A stretch of DNA of 64,000 nt from Stomoxys calcitrans (GCF_963082655.1 NC_081554.1:93440245-93504244), one strand, 5' to 3'; shown: positions 1-11,455, numbered from the stretch's first letter. Translations and numbers: made by a program. The notes: generated by a model not told the origin, from the letters alone.

Positions 1-300
1 TGCAGGTGTGTAGGGCAAGAGTGGCCTCTCTTCCCCTTTCCAAATGTGGGGACGTATTGGAAGACAACATTGAAGCATTTATTCGTGAGATGCCGGCCGA
101 AATGTTGGAAAGGGTATGACAAAATTGGACGGATGAACCATTTGAGGCACAGTCACGGTCAACATTTGCATGAGGTAATCTTCAAACATTAAATTATATG
201 GACCGTACTATCGATTCATATATAGATTTCATAAATTTTTCTGAATTTTATGTGTTTTTTTTTTGAAAAACTTTCCTATAGCTCTTAATAAATCACCCTT
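1..300 (+). pseudogene. 3' end of a Tc1/mariner-like transposase relic
   Basis: Frame 3-type reading of the first 190 bases gives the C-terminal end of an IS630-Tc1-mariner type transposase: residues like DVLEDNIEAFIREMPAEML, then an in-frame stop (about 118), then remnants of the usual QNW...HLRHSHGQHLHEV tail in shifted frames. This pattern of a helical LEDNI segment, a QNW motif and a final GxHLHE motif is typical of C-termini in this superfamily. The catalytic part lies to the left of the window. The AT-rich 3' UTR ends near a possible terminal repeat around 290-315 (AAATCACCC and a mirrored GGGTGAT). The copy is dead because of the stop and frameshift. Confidence 0.6.
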
Positions 301-962
301 TAATTGTGGGTGATCTGAGATAGGAAACTGAACTGTATGTGCCGTATTCAAAATTGTATGGACAAGGCTCGAATACTAAAATGGTCACTATCTTTAGGAG
401 CGGTAGAATCTAAATGTTTGTTTCACCATCTTTACAGGACCGTCAGTATTAAAAAAAATACTTATTTTCGCCTAGTAGTAATTTTTGGACTGGGGTTTTT
501 TGGATTGGGTTTTTCCAAAAATAAGCATTACATAAGAAAACTAAAATACTTTCTTATACCTTAAAAGCGTTTAATCAAGAAAAATTTTTGTTTTTGAAAT
601 AAATACAGAAAAACAATGCGTATGCCCCCGCGCATGTACATTCCATGTTACAACAACTACTGAAACAAAGAGAACAAGAATACGTGTGACTTGCCATCAA
701 CGCTACCGTAAAAAGCTGGAATCGCTGCTAATAATACTGAGGGGATATGGCAAAGACGACAAAAATTATGGCCAGTAATAGTGCCTAGCTTCTACTGCTA
801 TTAGATCATAACACTTGAAAATACATATTATCCTCGACCAGAACTGACATAGGAACTCACAATAATCCGAGGTGAATGTCCTTAAGAAACGGGATAGGTT
901 AAATTAAATTTTACCGGCAATCTGTAGGAAGATGGTTTCTAGGGATAATTTCCCATATTATA
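301..962. other. No gene recognised
   Basis: This stretch is AT-rich. A 75-codon open frame at 337-564 has a hydrophobic end but no recognisable family, start context or neighbours to support it. Nothing else is assignable. Confidence 0.5.
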
Positions 963-1190
963 AATAAGGGGCGTTTTTTATAACCGAGTCCGAACTGCGT
1001 GCCGTAGTGCGACATCTCTTTGTGTAAAAGTTCTGACATGGCTGCTATACCAAATGGTACATTACCTCACAAATGTCGCATTAGAAAGAAATAATCTCCG
1101 CTTTAAGTTTTTTTCTGATGTTCTCGCCATCAGAAAAAGGCGTTCAGCGTCATAGGCGAAAATGCCAACCTCTGCGCTACGATGGCCTTC
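963..1190 (-). repeat. SINE1 (tRNA-derived SINE), 3'-truncated copy
   Basis: On the minus strand this reads as a tRNA-like head followed by the SINE1 body seen at least ten times in the window. Box A-like (TAGCGCAGAGGTTGGCAT) lies near 1155-1180. The box B region near 1125-1140 has lost its GGTTCGAA core and is replaced by a short CAGAAA repeat. The body includes the GACTCGG-type motif (here near 983-992), but the usual 3' tail is missing. The tRNA head directly abuts the LINE C fragment that follows at 1191. Confidence 0.75.
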
Positions 1191-1660
1191 AAATACTCAC
1201 ATCCGCTAATTCAGGCAAGTACTCAAAGAAATGATAAACTAAAATGGTACTTATTCTGCTTGCCCGTGCGGGACACACACAGCTGATGTTCTATAGTCTC
1301 CTCTTACTTGACATCCACATACTTTCCGCAGAAGTCATTACTTGCAACCTTCAGTCTGTCAGCATGTTTTTCGGTTAGACAGTGACATGCCACGATGTAC
1401 ATAATGACTGTGACTTCTGTTCCAGCCAATAACAGCAGAGCGATAGACCCCTTCAAGTCTAGGTAAGGTCACTTTCACCGTCCGCTCCTATGTGACCATC
1501 TGTCATTCGTTAACCCTTCGAACCTGATCCTGAAGAATTAGCTTTCATGTCACTAAAGGAATGCCCAAAAGTCTCTAGTCACGCAAGTTCATCTTCTCTA
1601 CAATTCTTTTGGATGTCTCTGTGAACGGTCAGATAAATTTTTAATTATCTCATTGAGAGA
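1191..1660 (-). pseudogene. LINE family C, C-terminal fragment
   Basis: The minus strand matches the copies at 7749-8235 and 3315-5190. It corresponds to the C-terminal part of a non-LTR retrotransposon polyprotein: the end of the RNase H domain, then the segment with DLKGS...ALLL, GHCHCL, KHADRLKVA and a Cys-rich stretch. Several stops and frameshifts are present. The fragment continues directly into SINE1 at its downstream end in transcription orientation. Confidence 0.65.
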
Positions 1661-2189
1661 TCTACGACAATCGTGGGAGATTTTTAAATTAAGTTATATG
1701 TTCGCCAGGCAATGTGTAATCCACACTGCCTTGCACAGTGAGCGTTGTATAAAGGATAACACAGTGTCAAATCAAATCAGTCACAAATCATCCTAATCTA
1801 ACCTTACGTTTTAACCTTTGAGGAGTTATCCGCAATTCTATACTCAATAAAAGTTTTTATTCAAAACAGCAAAAACGTTTGCTAAAACAACAGTTTTTGT
1901 TTGCAGACATTACTGCTGCTTCAGCAAACATAGCGCTGGTGGTTTAGCAAATAATTCGTACTGCTATTTTAGCTAACAAAACCTGATGTTTTATATACAA
2001 AAATCAGCTTAAATATTGAAAAACACATTAGGTTTTGCTTTTTACATAGCCATTGCGGCCATTGGTATGAAAATGGCGATTTTGTTTATTGCTCTGCTAT
2101 GCCCGCACTGTCGCGGCTACTGCCTTTATGGCTCATTTATTATATGAAACGTTATTATATGAAACCCGTAAAGAAAGGCAAAAAAACCC
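1661..2189. other. No gene; AGCAAA-rich MITE-like fragment at 1840-2010
   Basis: Repeated short motifs such as CAGCAAAAACGTTTGCT, TTCAGCAAACA and TTTAGCAAATAA lie at 1865-1960. They match the internal sequence of the MITE at 5368-5812. The remainder is unassigned AT-rich DNA. Confidence 0.4.
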
Positions 2190-2480
2190 TATAAGTACAA
2201 AGTGGAGCTATATCTAATTCTGAACTAATTTTGATGGACCTCGGCGGATGTTTTCAGATGGGTTCTTAAACATTTCGTATCAAAATTCGACCAAAATATA
2301 TTCAAACTGTAATAACTACGGTTGACAAATAACAACAATTTTGCATATTACCCAAAATCGGGCGTACATATATATGGGAGCTATATATATATATCTAAAC
2401 CGATTTCGACCAAACTTCTTAGATATTGTTTTAGTCTTCGAGTAAAGTGTTGTACAAAAGATGGGTCAGTATATGCGCTT
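2190..2480 (-). repeat. DINE-like (INE-1-type) array fragment, family III
   Basis: The text contains the diagnostic unit TATATGGGAGCTATAT followed by ATCTAAACCGATTTCGACC (2370-2415) and an earlier diverged unit (2205-2245). This matches the roughly 150-bp repeats at 49146-50415. Orientation is given relative to the usual INE-1 reading, in which the unit reads ATAGCTCCCATATA. Confidence 0.6.
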
Positions 2481-3314
2481 GCAGTGGCTCTATGAGTAGT
2501 AAATTGGAACTACAACAGTGCACAATGCATACAATGCCGCATTAGTGCTTCATATCTACTTGATTCTTATGACGCATGTGCGGTGTTTATTGTCATGCCA
2601 TGCATGTGCGCTGTCTGTGCTCAACATTCTTCTACAACTTGCGTTTGCAATAAACAACAACAATAAACGATTATCCTTTTGTGTGCAGAGTGAGTGTATG
2701 ACCGCAACCTTTTTCTCCACATTTTCTTTCCAAACTTTTTCTCTTCCATTTTATTTCTTCCAACAAACCCATCATAAATTAATCAGTAGTCAATTTCAAG
2801 TAAGCCTGCTGATTTGAAATTGCACAACTACTGCTGTAATAGCAGCAAAATTAACCACTAACAATCGGCAGACGGTGTTTACTATTTTCAGCAGACTTTT
2901 TTCTTTGAGTGTATTGCAAATATCGTTTCTTATAAAATGGTTCTTAGTTACAATTATTTACATTGCAATGTTTTATATATTTGCTTGCTATTGTTGTTTT
3001 CTAGATCAAGCGCTGAATGCCTTCACTTAAGATATATGTCTTTGTGTATTATGCGTCTATTGGCTTATGATTGACAACAACTGATAAGATTGTGTCGTCG
3101 AAATCGAAATTTCGCACTAGGCTTGACTTTTGTACAATAAAACTAATAAAAATCGATACATTTGCCTTGTAAGTATAAGTATGTTGGTAAATATATTCAA
3201 GTCTGTTTGCTATTTGACATAAAAATTTTTATTTGATAAAAACATTTAAGAATCTTTATTTGCATTGGGTGATATTTTGCTTTTTTTTTAACTTAAAACT
3301 ACAAGGGCACCACA
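2481..3314. other. No gene; MITE-like fragment at 2815-2920
   Basis: The segment at 2830-2920 contains CAGCAGACTTTTTTCTTTGAG and AGCAGCAAA motifs shared with the MITE at 5368-5812. A 99-codon open frame at 2518-2817 is Cys/Leu-rich low-complexity sequence with no recognisable domain. I would not call it a gene. Confidence 0.4.
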
Positions 3315-5190
3315 CGATTGGGACGTCTACAAGGTTGAGCTAAGAAATACAAGGACGAGTTGAGAAAGGCTCAGAATAAGTCATGGTTGGAATTCTGCAG
3401 CCCCATGGAGGATACATCTGAGTCCTCTAGGCTAAGAAAGGTCCTATCCTCGAGACCTATTAGGATGGAATACATTCAGAAGTCAGATAATGCATGGACA
3501 ATGTCTAGTGAGGAAACACTTAAACTACTTGTTGATACACATAACCCGGGAAATCTCCAAGGGACAACATGGCGCCACAAGAGTTTGTCACTGGTATGCA
3601 TTAGTCGGAGGTTGTTAGAAACATATCTTAGGGCAAATATCTCTGAAGATCGCCTGTCTCGGCAACAGCTTGTATATTGTAAGGTAAAATACACTGAAAC
3701 AGCCCTTCACAACCTAGTCGGTTACATAAGGGGTTCTCTCGCTGTCAAGGAATACACACGACTAGCATTTCTTGACATTGAAAGTACTTTCAATAATGCA
3801 AAACAAACGTCAATCATGAAGGAGTTGGAGTTTCTAGGCATCAACTCTAATGGTAAGAAAGTTTATTAATAACTTACTTACTAAAATATGCATTACGGCA
3901 GGCCTGGAATCTTTAGATCTAAAAAGATGGGTTATCAGAGGAACACCTCAAGGAGATATACTGTGTCCTCTTCTAAACATAACCATTAACAATACATCAT
4001 TGTCTCTGAAAGAAAAATGCGTATACGTGGCTATTGCGGTTAGGGGAGAGTTTCCCAGCACTCTTAGAGACATACTTAAGGAAGCTCTACGCGCAACAGC
4101 GAAGTGGGCTATGGAAATGGTCTGGGCATAGATCTGTACACGACCGAAGTAGTTCCTTTCAGCAGGAGATACAAGCTACCTACATTGACACATGTCTCCT
4201 TGGGAGGAGAGAATATTTAATTTTCTGAAAGCGCAAAATACGCGCAACAGCGAAGTGGGCTATGGAAATGGTCTGGGCATAGATCTGTACACGACCGAAG
4301 TAGTTCCTTTCAGCAGGAGATACAAGCTACCTACATTGACACATGTCTCCTTGGGAGGAGAGAATATTTAATTTTCTGAAAGCGCAAAATACCTGGGTGT
4401 TTTAATAGACAGGAAATTTAACTTCAAATACTTCATCATTTTAGAAAGGGCAAGAAAGGTGACTCCTGTCCTATACACCCGCATGTCATGCATTGGGTAT
4501 ATGCTGCAGTTGTTAGACCTATAATGCTATATGGTGTCGTGGTCTGGTGGACGGGGCTTCATAGGTCCGCCTGCTGTTCAATATTCATATAGACGACCAG
4601 GTGGGCTTTAGGGTGTACTCTGAAGAACTTGGACTGGTCATATCAAGTAGGTTATCCGACCACTGCAGTGTGTTTCAAGTGGAGATCTTTGTTATTAAAG
4701 AAGTGGTGGAATGGTTAAAATGTAATGTCTTACCGACGATTGACATAAATATCTTCTCAGACAGCCATTAAATTCCCGGAGAATGTTTTTCTGAATTAAA
4801 AAACCGCCCTCGATCGTCGCAGATCTATCGACGAGATGGCTGACCAGTTCAAAATTCAGCTGTTCTGAGTGCCGGGCTACAGAGATATTCTAGGAAATTG
4901 TATTACAGACGAACTGGCGAGACTAGGAAATACCTTATACATTCCAGGAGAATTGGAATATGTGGGCATGCCTCTAGCGACATGTAAGCTAAGGCTTCAG
5001 AGTCGGGCCTGTCGAGGAGGAAGAAGATATAGAGGACGTTGAGGAAGAAGATACTATAGAAAATCCGCTGTATGTGTGTTCCGCACTGGCTGTCAGGAGG
5101 AGTTCCAGTTTAGGTTCTCATTTAATTGAGAACTTGTCTGATTTAGTGGATGTAAACATTCGGAAATTGTTGGAATTTTTAAAGCCTTCC
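3315..5190 (+). pseudogene. LINE family C, RT to C-terminal region, broken
   Basis: This is a degenerate non-LTR retrotransposon with an RNase H domain, resembling the LOA/R1/Jockey group (clade tentative). In order: a pre-RT linker with EDTSESSRLRKVLSS and a SSEETLKLLVDTHNPG motif (3400-3550); RT fingers, with YCKVKYTETALHNLVGYI and TRLAFLDIESTFNNA at about 3670-3800 (RT motif A-like); IRGTPQGDILCPLL at 3930-3975 (motif B); the expected AYADD motif C is lost. After a 151-bp tandem duplication come YLGVLIDRKFNF (4392-4430) and an RNase H end with FWVPGYRDILGNCITDELA (about 4865-4925). The last part, LYVCSALAVRR and LVDVNIRKLLEFLKPS (5070-5185), is the C-terminus. Many stops and frameshifts make it non-functional. 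Confidence 0.8.
4088..4389 (+). repeat. 151-bp direct tandem duplication inside LINE C
   Basis: Units 4088-4238 and 4239-4389 read identically, beginning TACGCGCAACAGCGAAG and ending GAAAGCGCAAAA. The duplication lies in the RT/thumb part of LINE C and disrupts it further. Identity over the whole unit points to a recent event compared with the age of the LINE. Confidence 0.9.
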
Positions 5191-5339
5191 TTCTTCTGTT
5201 CCTGTAGTATCACAATGGACGAAACCTGAAAGCAAAGAGGTTCGACATTTATCTTCAGAGGCAACAGCCATTTTTGGTGGACGTTTAGCTGAGTGTTAGA
5301 ATATTGTAAAATTGAAGAACTGTTTAAAAGTACCGCAGA

Positions 5340-6060
5340 GCTTTAAATTCAGCTGGGCTGAATCTTACACCCAAGAAGTAAATTTGCTGAAATCAGTAAA
5401 CATTGTGTGATGATTTTAAATTATAAATTTTTTTTTACTATTGAAGGAAACTTTTTAAAATTTATGAACTCCGAAAACAATAATTAAAGCATTTGCTATA
5501 TGTTAAAAACATTTTTGTCATTTAGAACATGGTTTGTTTTATAGCATAAATATGGTTTTAGTAGATGTTTTTCTGCTGTTATTTGAGATCGTTAAAAAAC
5601 TATGAAATTGTAAGAAACTAAAACAAAATATACGTTATATACCTCTAATAACAAAAGCTGCAACTTAGAAGCTTTTGAAGTATTTTTGCCATCTTAAAAC
5701 AGCAGAGAATATTTGTGGTTCTGCAACAAATTACACCTGTCCCATTTTCAGCAGACTTTCTGCTCTTTCAGCAAACGTTTTTGCTGGTTTTACTCACAAA
5801 TTTCTCTGGGTGTATATACCTCCACCATGGATCGCGACCATCCCCTAATAAGAAGTAAATGTGCAAAATTTCGAGCGTCTAGCCTTGCTTCTTCGCTAGC
5901 ATGTTACAGCAGTGGCCTCCATATTTTAGGAGTTCATAAGAATAATTTTTTTTTAATGGATGGAGAATTTCAATTATTTGAAAATTTTTTTTTTAATTAA
6001 ATATATGAAATATTTTTATAAACATTGATTGATATTATCACTTTCGCGACTGAAGTAGTA
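5340..6060 (-). repeat. DINE-like family I fragment split by a MITE
   Basis: The left piece (5340-5367) ends GCTGGGCTGAATCTTA and the right piece resumes at 5813 with TATACCTCCACCATGGATCG, so together they rebuild the hairpin and subterminal repeat seen intact at 6080-6130. The right piece goes on to a short AAGAAGTAAATGTGCAAAATTT unit that resembles the distal end of the family. No ~153-bp internal array is left. Confidence 0.7.
5368..5812. mobile_element. 445-bp MITE with TA target duplication
   Basis: The element starts CACCCAAGAAGTAAATTTGCTG-like (5368) and ends AAATTTCTCTGGGTG (5812), so the tips form the inverted repeat CACCCARAGA. It is flanked by TA on both sides (5366-5367 and 5813-5814). 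Removing it with one TA restores the interrupted DINE-like sequence. The interior is AT-rich with AGCAAA/TTTGCT motifs and no ORF. TA duplication suggests a Tc1/mariner-related source, but the tips alone do not prove this. Confidence 0.75.
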
Positions 6061-6065
6061 TGAAT

Positions 6066-7180
6066 TAAAACAAGTAAAAGCGTGCTAAGTTCGGCCGGGC
6101 CGAATCTTATATACCCTCCACCATGGATCGCATGGGCTATAGACCGATTCAGACCATAATAAACACGTTTGTTGATGGTCGTGAGAGGATCCGTCGTACA
6201 AAATTTCAGGCATATCGGATAAGAATTGCGACCTCTAGGGGTCAAGAAGTCAAGATCCCAGATCGGTTTATATGGCAGCTATATCAGGTTATGAACCGAT
6301 TTGAACCTTATTTGACACAGTTTTTGAAAGTAAAAATAAAATACGTCATGCAAAATTTCAGCCAAATCGGATAGGAATTGCGCCCTCTAGAAGCTCAAGA
6401 AGTCAAATTCCCAGATCTGTTTATATGACAGCTATATCAGGTTATGGACCGATTTCAACCATACTTGGCACAGTTGTTGGGTATCATAACAAAACACGTC
6501 GTGCGAATTTCCATTCCAATCGGATAAGAATTGCGCCCTCTAGAGGCTCAAGAAGTCAGGACCCAAGATCGGTTTATATGACAGCTATATGAGGTTATGG
6601 ACCGATTTGAACCATACTTGGCACAGTTGTTGGATAGCATAACAAAACACGTCGTGCAAAATTTCATTTCAATCGGATAAGAATTGCGCACTCTAGAGGC
6701 TCAAGAAGTCAAGACCCAAGATCGGTTTATATGGCAGCTGTATCGGGTTATGGGCCGATTTGAACCATACTTGGCACAGTTGTTGGATATAATAACAAAA
6801 CGCGTCGTGCATAATTTCATTCTGATCGGATAAGAATTGCGCACGCTAGAGGCTCAAGAAGTCAAGACCCAAGATCGGTTTATATGGCAGCTATATCAAA
6901 ACATGGGCCGATATGGCCATTTGCAATACCAACCGACCTACACTAATAAAAAGTATTTCTGCAAAATTTCAAGCGGCTAGCTTTACTCCTTCGGAAGTTA
7001 GCGTGCTTTCGACAGACAGACGGACGGACGGACAGACGGACGGACATGACTAGATCGACATAAAATGTCGCGACGATCAAGAATATATATACTTTATGGG
7101 GTCTCAGATGAATATTTCGAGTAGTTACAAACAAAATGACGAAATTAGTATACCCCCCATCTTATGGTGGAGGGTATAAA
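6066..7180 (-). repeat. DINE-like element (INE-1/Helentron-associated type), family I
   Basis: In the usual INE-1 orientation (minus strand here) the element begins TATACCCTCCACCATAAG (about 7145-7165). It then has AAAGTATATATATTCTTGATCG, a (GTCY)n microsatellite (7011-7046), tandem units of 153 bp carrying ATATAGCTGCCATATAAACC, and finally a second CCATGGTGGAGGGTATA and a GC-rich hairpin TTCGGCCCGGCCGAA (6090-6107) followed by CTTAGCACGCTTTTACTTG. These are the known hallmarks of DINE-1/mini-me elements: subterminal inverted repeats, GTCY repeat, central minisatellite and 3' hairpin. Such elements are non-coding and depend on Helentron-type rolling-circle proteins supplied elsewhere. Confidence 0.8.
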
Positions 7181-7254
7181 AATTTCCGATTAAGTATTAC
7201 TGCTGAACAGCCAGCAAATCGTTGCTATGTAGCAAATAAATTGTACTGTTTTTA

Positions 7255-7488
7255 GGGTGAGTAATGTTGATCTGCGACGCCATATGTACGTCCGTTCATC
7301 CCTCCGTCTGTCGAAATTACGATAGCGGTAGAATCTGTAAGCTAGTCCTCTTTAAATATTTGGACAGATAATTCCTTTTGATGTAGGTCGTTGGGCATTG
7401 CAAATGGGTCATACCAGTACAGATTTGGATATAGCTGTCATATAAACCGATCCCCGATTTTGACTTCTTGAAAGTCTGGACGACACAA
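7255..7488 (+). repeat. DINE-like fragment
   Basis: It contains the microsatellite region CGTCCGTTCATCCCTCCGTC (7289-7310), GATAGCGGTAGAATCTG, TGATGTAGGTCGTTGGG and ATATAGCTGTCATATAAACC in the INE-1 order. It is broken at 7489 by a SINE1. Confidence 0.7.
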
Positions 7489-7748
7489 CACATTCCACTA
7501 AGGAACAGTGGCAAACTACTCACATATCAATGAGTGTAGTCCGATTCAAGTTTAAGCTTAATAAGTGCCACAGTGCGACATCTCTTTGGAGAGAAGTTTT
7601 ACATGGCATAGTACCTTACAAATGTTGCCAGCATTAGGAGGGGAAAAACACCGCTGAAATTTTTTTTTCTGATGTCCTCGCCAGGATTCGAACCCAGGCG
7701 TTCAGCGTCATAGGCGGACATGCTAACCTCTGCGTTACGGTGGCCTCC
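7489..7748 (-). repeat. SINE1, near full-length
   Basis: Read on the minus strand it has the tRNA-like head with box A (TAACGCAGAGGTTAGCATG) and box B (GGGTTCGAATCC, about 7683-7694). The family body with ATTTCAGCGGTG, TGCCATGTAAAACTTCTCTCC and the 3' part GTTCCTTAGTGGAATGT follows. An internal stretch of about 20-25 bp around the GACTCGG motif is missing near 7565. The head joins LINE C directly at 7749. Confidence 0.85.
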
Positions 7749-8235
7749 TGCTAAATCAGACAAGTTATTAAAGAAATGACAACCTAAAGTGGCGCTACTT
7801 CTGACTGCCAGCGCGGGACACACAAACAACAGATGTTATAAAGACTTTTCTTCCTCGACGACCTCACAACTTCTGCAAAAGTCGTCACCTGCAACCTTCA
7901 ATCTGTCAGCATGTTTTTCGATCAGACAGTGACCTGTCGTGACGGACACAATGGCAGAGACGACTTTACTAGCCAGTGACAGCAAAGCGGTAGGCCTCTT
8001 CAAGTCTAGATAAGGCCGCAATATTTTGGTATGGTCACAATCGCCCCTTTGTTACCATCTATCATTCCTTGCCCTTCATAACTGATGCTGAAGACTTAGC
8101 TTACATGTCGCTAGGACATACCTGCAGTTTGCACTTCACCCTGGAATGTGTAAGGAAGTTCCTAGTCTCGCAAGCTCGTCTGCTCTACAATTCCCTGGGA
8201 TATCTCTGTGGCGTGGCACCCAGGGCAGGTGAATA
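7749..8235 (-). pseudogene. LINE family C, RNase H end and C-terminus
   Basis: Minus-strand translation starts in an RNase H-like end (WVPRHRDIPGNCRADELARL at about 8170-8230). It continues through PYLDLKRPTALLSLASKVV, GHCLIEKHADRLKVAGDDF and CRSCEVVEEE (open frame 7836-8021), then LFVCPALAVRSSATLGCHF and NNLSDLA. The GHC...CxxC...C pattern is a typical C-terminal zinc-binding tail of insect non-LTR elements. Stops at about 8020 and 7833 break it. It is the best preserved copy of this C-terminus in the window. Confidence 0.75.
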
Positions 8236-9365
8236 CTTAGCATATCAACATTTAATTTCACTATTTATCATGTTTTTCTAGGAGCTACTATTACAGCTGT
8301 GAGCTGATGTTTCCATAGTTCCCACAGAAAATTTTGCAAACATTAAAATTTTCTTCGCACTCATAAAAATATTGAATATTTTTGCGCAAATCTTTCACGC
8401 AATAATTTTTTCCCACGACAAAGTGGCGATCATTTCATTTGTAATATAACACAAAGAGCCCCATTTCGTTCCATTCACTCATTTCTGGCTTCTCAGCATG
8501 TTAAATATTTGCCACTTTGTTAAGTGGCACTCCGAGACATATGCGACTTTTTTTTGGGTTGTGATGATTGAAGAATGCCTCAAACATGTGTACTACACTC
8601 CTCAGTGCTAATAGAGCATGGAAAACGTCTAGGACAGACAGACAGACAGATTGGAAACGAAATCACTTCGAACGAAGATGACAGTGTCGATAAGATAACA
8701 GAGACCCAAATGGAAATGGCAAACATGGAAGCCCGACAACAATAACAACATGGAAAGAAAATGTTATTAACAAGATTTTGTTTTATGGACAATCGATAAA
8801 TGGCATGGGATGGCATATTTTTTGAACATTTTCAGCAAAGTACAAGCCCCCAGCCACACCTTGCCAGATTTATGTTCTCTCCTGTTGGTGATGGTAATAT
8901 GGTTGGTGGCTATCCGTATAAACGGATAGCTAATAATGATATTACCCAGCCCACTGCAAGACAGAACGTAACGTATCGAGGTGTTCCATTTCGCTTTAAT
9001 GCTTCAAATACTTTGTTGAGAATTTAGCATGAGTGCATAAATTTTCTATGTTCCACTTGCGACTGGTATGGGGGATGGGTTGGGGATACTTGGAGAGACA
9101 CAATTTCCGATTGTTTGGGTTTTTGGTTTTGCTACCGATTCTTTTAGTTGTGCGCTGCTTTGCACTTTTGGCTTGCCATTTTTTTGTGGAGTATTTTCTG
9201 TTCCTCCTTTCCTTTAGCTGCTTGGGGTTGATTGAGTTTTCAATTTGTATTCGATTTGATTTTGCGGTTCAATACAAAAATTGCTATGGCCAACAAACAT
9301 TCCTTAAACGCTGTTGTGCTGTTGTGTACTGCTATTGTGTTTTGGCAAAATTCTATGCCAGAAAT
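8236..9365. other. No gene recognised
   Basis: Open frames at 8580-8816 (minus), 8800-9027 and 9033-9398 are short and lack recognisable domains. A short GACAGACAGACAGA microsatellite lies at 8634-8650. This could be host intron or intergenic DNA; the sequence does not decide. Confidence 0.5.
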
Positions 9366-10915
9366 AAGACAAGTAAAATACAAGTAAAATGGCATTAAGT
9401 TCGGCTGGGCCGAACTTTGGATACCCACCACCTCGGGTATATTTGAAAACCCTCTTTCGGCACAATCCGGTGAAAATTGGATAATTTATGCAAGCAAATT
9501 CGACAAGGATATTTGTATTTAAAATTTCAACAAAATCGGGTACTAAATAAAGCTTTTATGAGCTTCAGATCCTTAATCGGCACATCGGTCTATATGACAG
9601 CTATATCTAAATACAGTCCGATCTGTACCATATTAGGGTCGAATAGCGGGTGGTTTAAAACTACTTACTGTTTCAAATTTCAAAGCGAAATCGGATAAAA
9701 AAATTAAGCTTTTATTCGCTTTAGACCCTTTATCGGGATATCGGTCTGTATGACAGATATCATATTTGAGACGGATGTCGGGAGAACTAGGACTACCCAC
9801 TGTTTCAAATTTTAGCGAAATCGGGTAATAAATTGAGCTTTTAGGGGCTTCAGACCCTTTGTAGGTAGATCTGTCTATATTGCAGCTATATCTGAATATA
9901 GTTGGATCTGAACCACATTTAGGTCCTATCTTAGGAGGCGTAAAACCACTCAATGTTTCAAATTTCAGCTAAATCGGTTAAAAAAGAAAGCTTTTGTGGG
10001 ATTTAGACCCTTTATCTAGAGATCGGTCTATATGGCAGCTATACCTAAATATAGTCCAATTTGATCCATATGTAGGTCAGATATCAGGATGTTTAAGATA
10101 ACCCTTTGTTTAAAATTTCAGCGAAATCGGGTAATAAATAAAGCTTTTATGGGCTTCAGACCCTTTATCGGTAGATCGGTCTATATGACAGCTATCTCTA
10201 AATATTGTCCGATCTCAAGCATATTTGGGTCCTATGTTAGGAGGCGTAAAACTACTCAATATTTCAAATTTCAGCGAAATCGTTTAAAAAATAAAGCTTT
10301 TATGGACTTTAGACCATTTATCTGGAGATCGGTCTATATGGCAGCTATACCTAAATATAGTCCGATTTGGTCCATATTTATCAGGAGGCTTAAGATAACC
10401 CTCTGTTTCATATTTCAGCGAAATCGGGTAATAAATAAAGCTTTTATGGTCTTCAGACCCTTTATCGGCAGATCGGCAGCTATACCTAAATATAGCCCGA
10501 TATGGACCATATTTAGATCAGATGTCGGGAGTCCTAAACTACTCGCTGTTTTAAATTTCAGCAAAATGGGATGAAAAATAAAGCATTTATGGGCATGAGA
10601 CCCTTTATCGGAAAATCGGTCTATATAGCAGCTATATCCAAATATGGTCCGATTTGGGCCGTTCAAGAACTTAACCAGCGTGCATCAAAAAGACTTATCT
10701 GTGCCAAATGTCAGCTCAATATCTCAATTTTTAAAGGCTGAAGAGTGATTACAACAGATGGACGGATAGACACACGGACATCGTTCGATCGTCTTAGAAT
10801 TTTAAGAAGATCCGAAATATATATACTTTGTAGGGTCGGAAATTGATATTTCGATATGTTGCAAACGGAATGACTAAATGAATAGAGCCCCTATCCTACG
10901 GTGGTGGGTATAAAA
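9366..10915 (-). repeat. DINE-like element, family II, long tandem array
   Basis: The ends are AAGTTCGGCTGGGCCGAACTT (hairpin) plus ATACCCACCACCTCGGG at 9395-9440, and TACGGTGGTGGGTATAAA at 10897-10916. Between them are about eight tandem units of roughly 140-157 bp, each with AAATCGGGTAATAAATAAAG, GACCCTTTATCGG, GATCGGTCTATATGGCAGC and a PyACTGTTTCAAATTTCAGC-like stretch. A reduced GAYGGACGG microsatellite and GATCGTCTTAGAATTTTAAG lie near 10760-10810. Same architecture as family I, but the unit sequence and termini differ (ACCCACCACC versus ACCCTCCACC). Short open frames within it are by-products of the array. Confidence 0.8.
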
Positions 10916-11455
10916 AGAAATTACTCACTGCTTATTTATAAACAAATAAAAGAAATCAAATTGTGCGAAAAAATCGAGAATACGAAAGGGCAGCTGTGAG
11001 GTAAGAGTGAAGGAAAGAAGTCACACAAGCGTTTTCTAATCACCACTCTTAGTTGTTTGTGTAAAACATGCAAATACAAGAATGACCCCAACATGAACAA
11101 AAACAGGTCGGATAGCGCCAATAAATTTTAAATAGCTTGTTATTGAATAGCAAAAAACACCGTCAAAACAGAAACTGAGTGAAGTTGAAGAGTGGACCAG
11201 AAAAGGTTGCTTTAGCGGTGTCGAAGCATGGCTGAGTTGTGGGAGGTCTCCAAGCTTCATGGAGAAACATAGAGACGATGACAATAAATGCTTGCAAGCA
11301 AGACCTACGAGTTTCATTTCAATTGTAGGACATCCATAATGGTTCAACGATGGGCCCATGAGTATCTCTTGAGGAGCTTCCCCAGCCCCTCTACCCCCTG
11401 GATACTCTTTATCTATATAAAGTACAGCTACGCTGAGTACCTGATAAAAATGCGC
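10916..11455. other. No gene recognised
   Basis: A 107-codon minus-strand frame (11036-11359) is the longest open stretch. It has a Ser/Leu/Cys-rich composition and no motif I recognise, so it is probably not coding. Confidence 0.4.

Noticed and set aside
10089..10574. 161-codon ORF with repeated RNRVINKAFMGFRPFIGRS-like segments
   Set aside because: The protein repeat only mirrors the ~150-bp DNA units of a DINE-like array; neighbouring units are out of frame.
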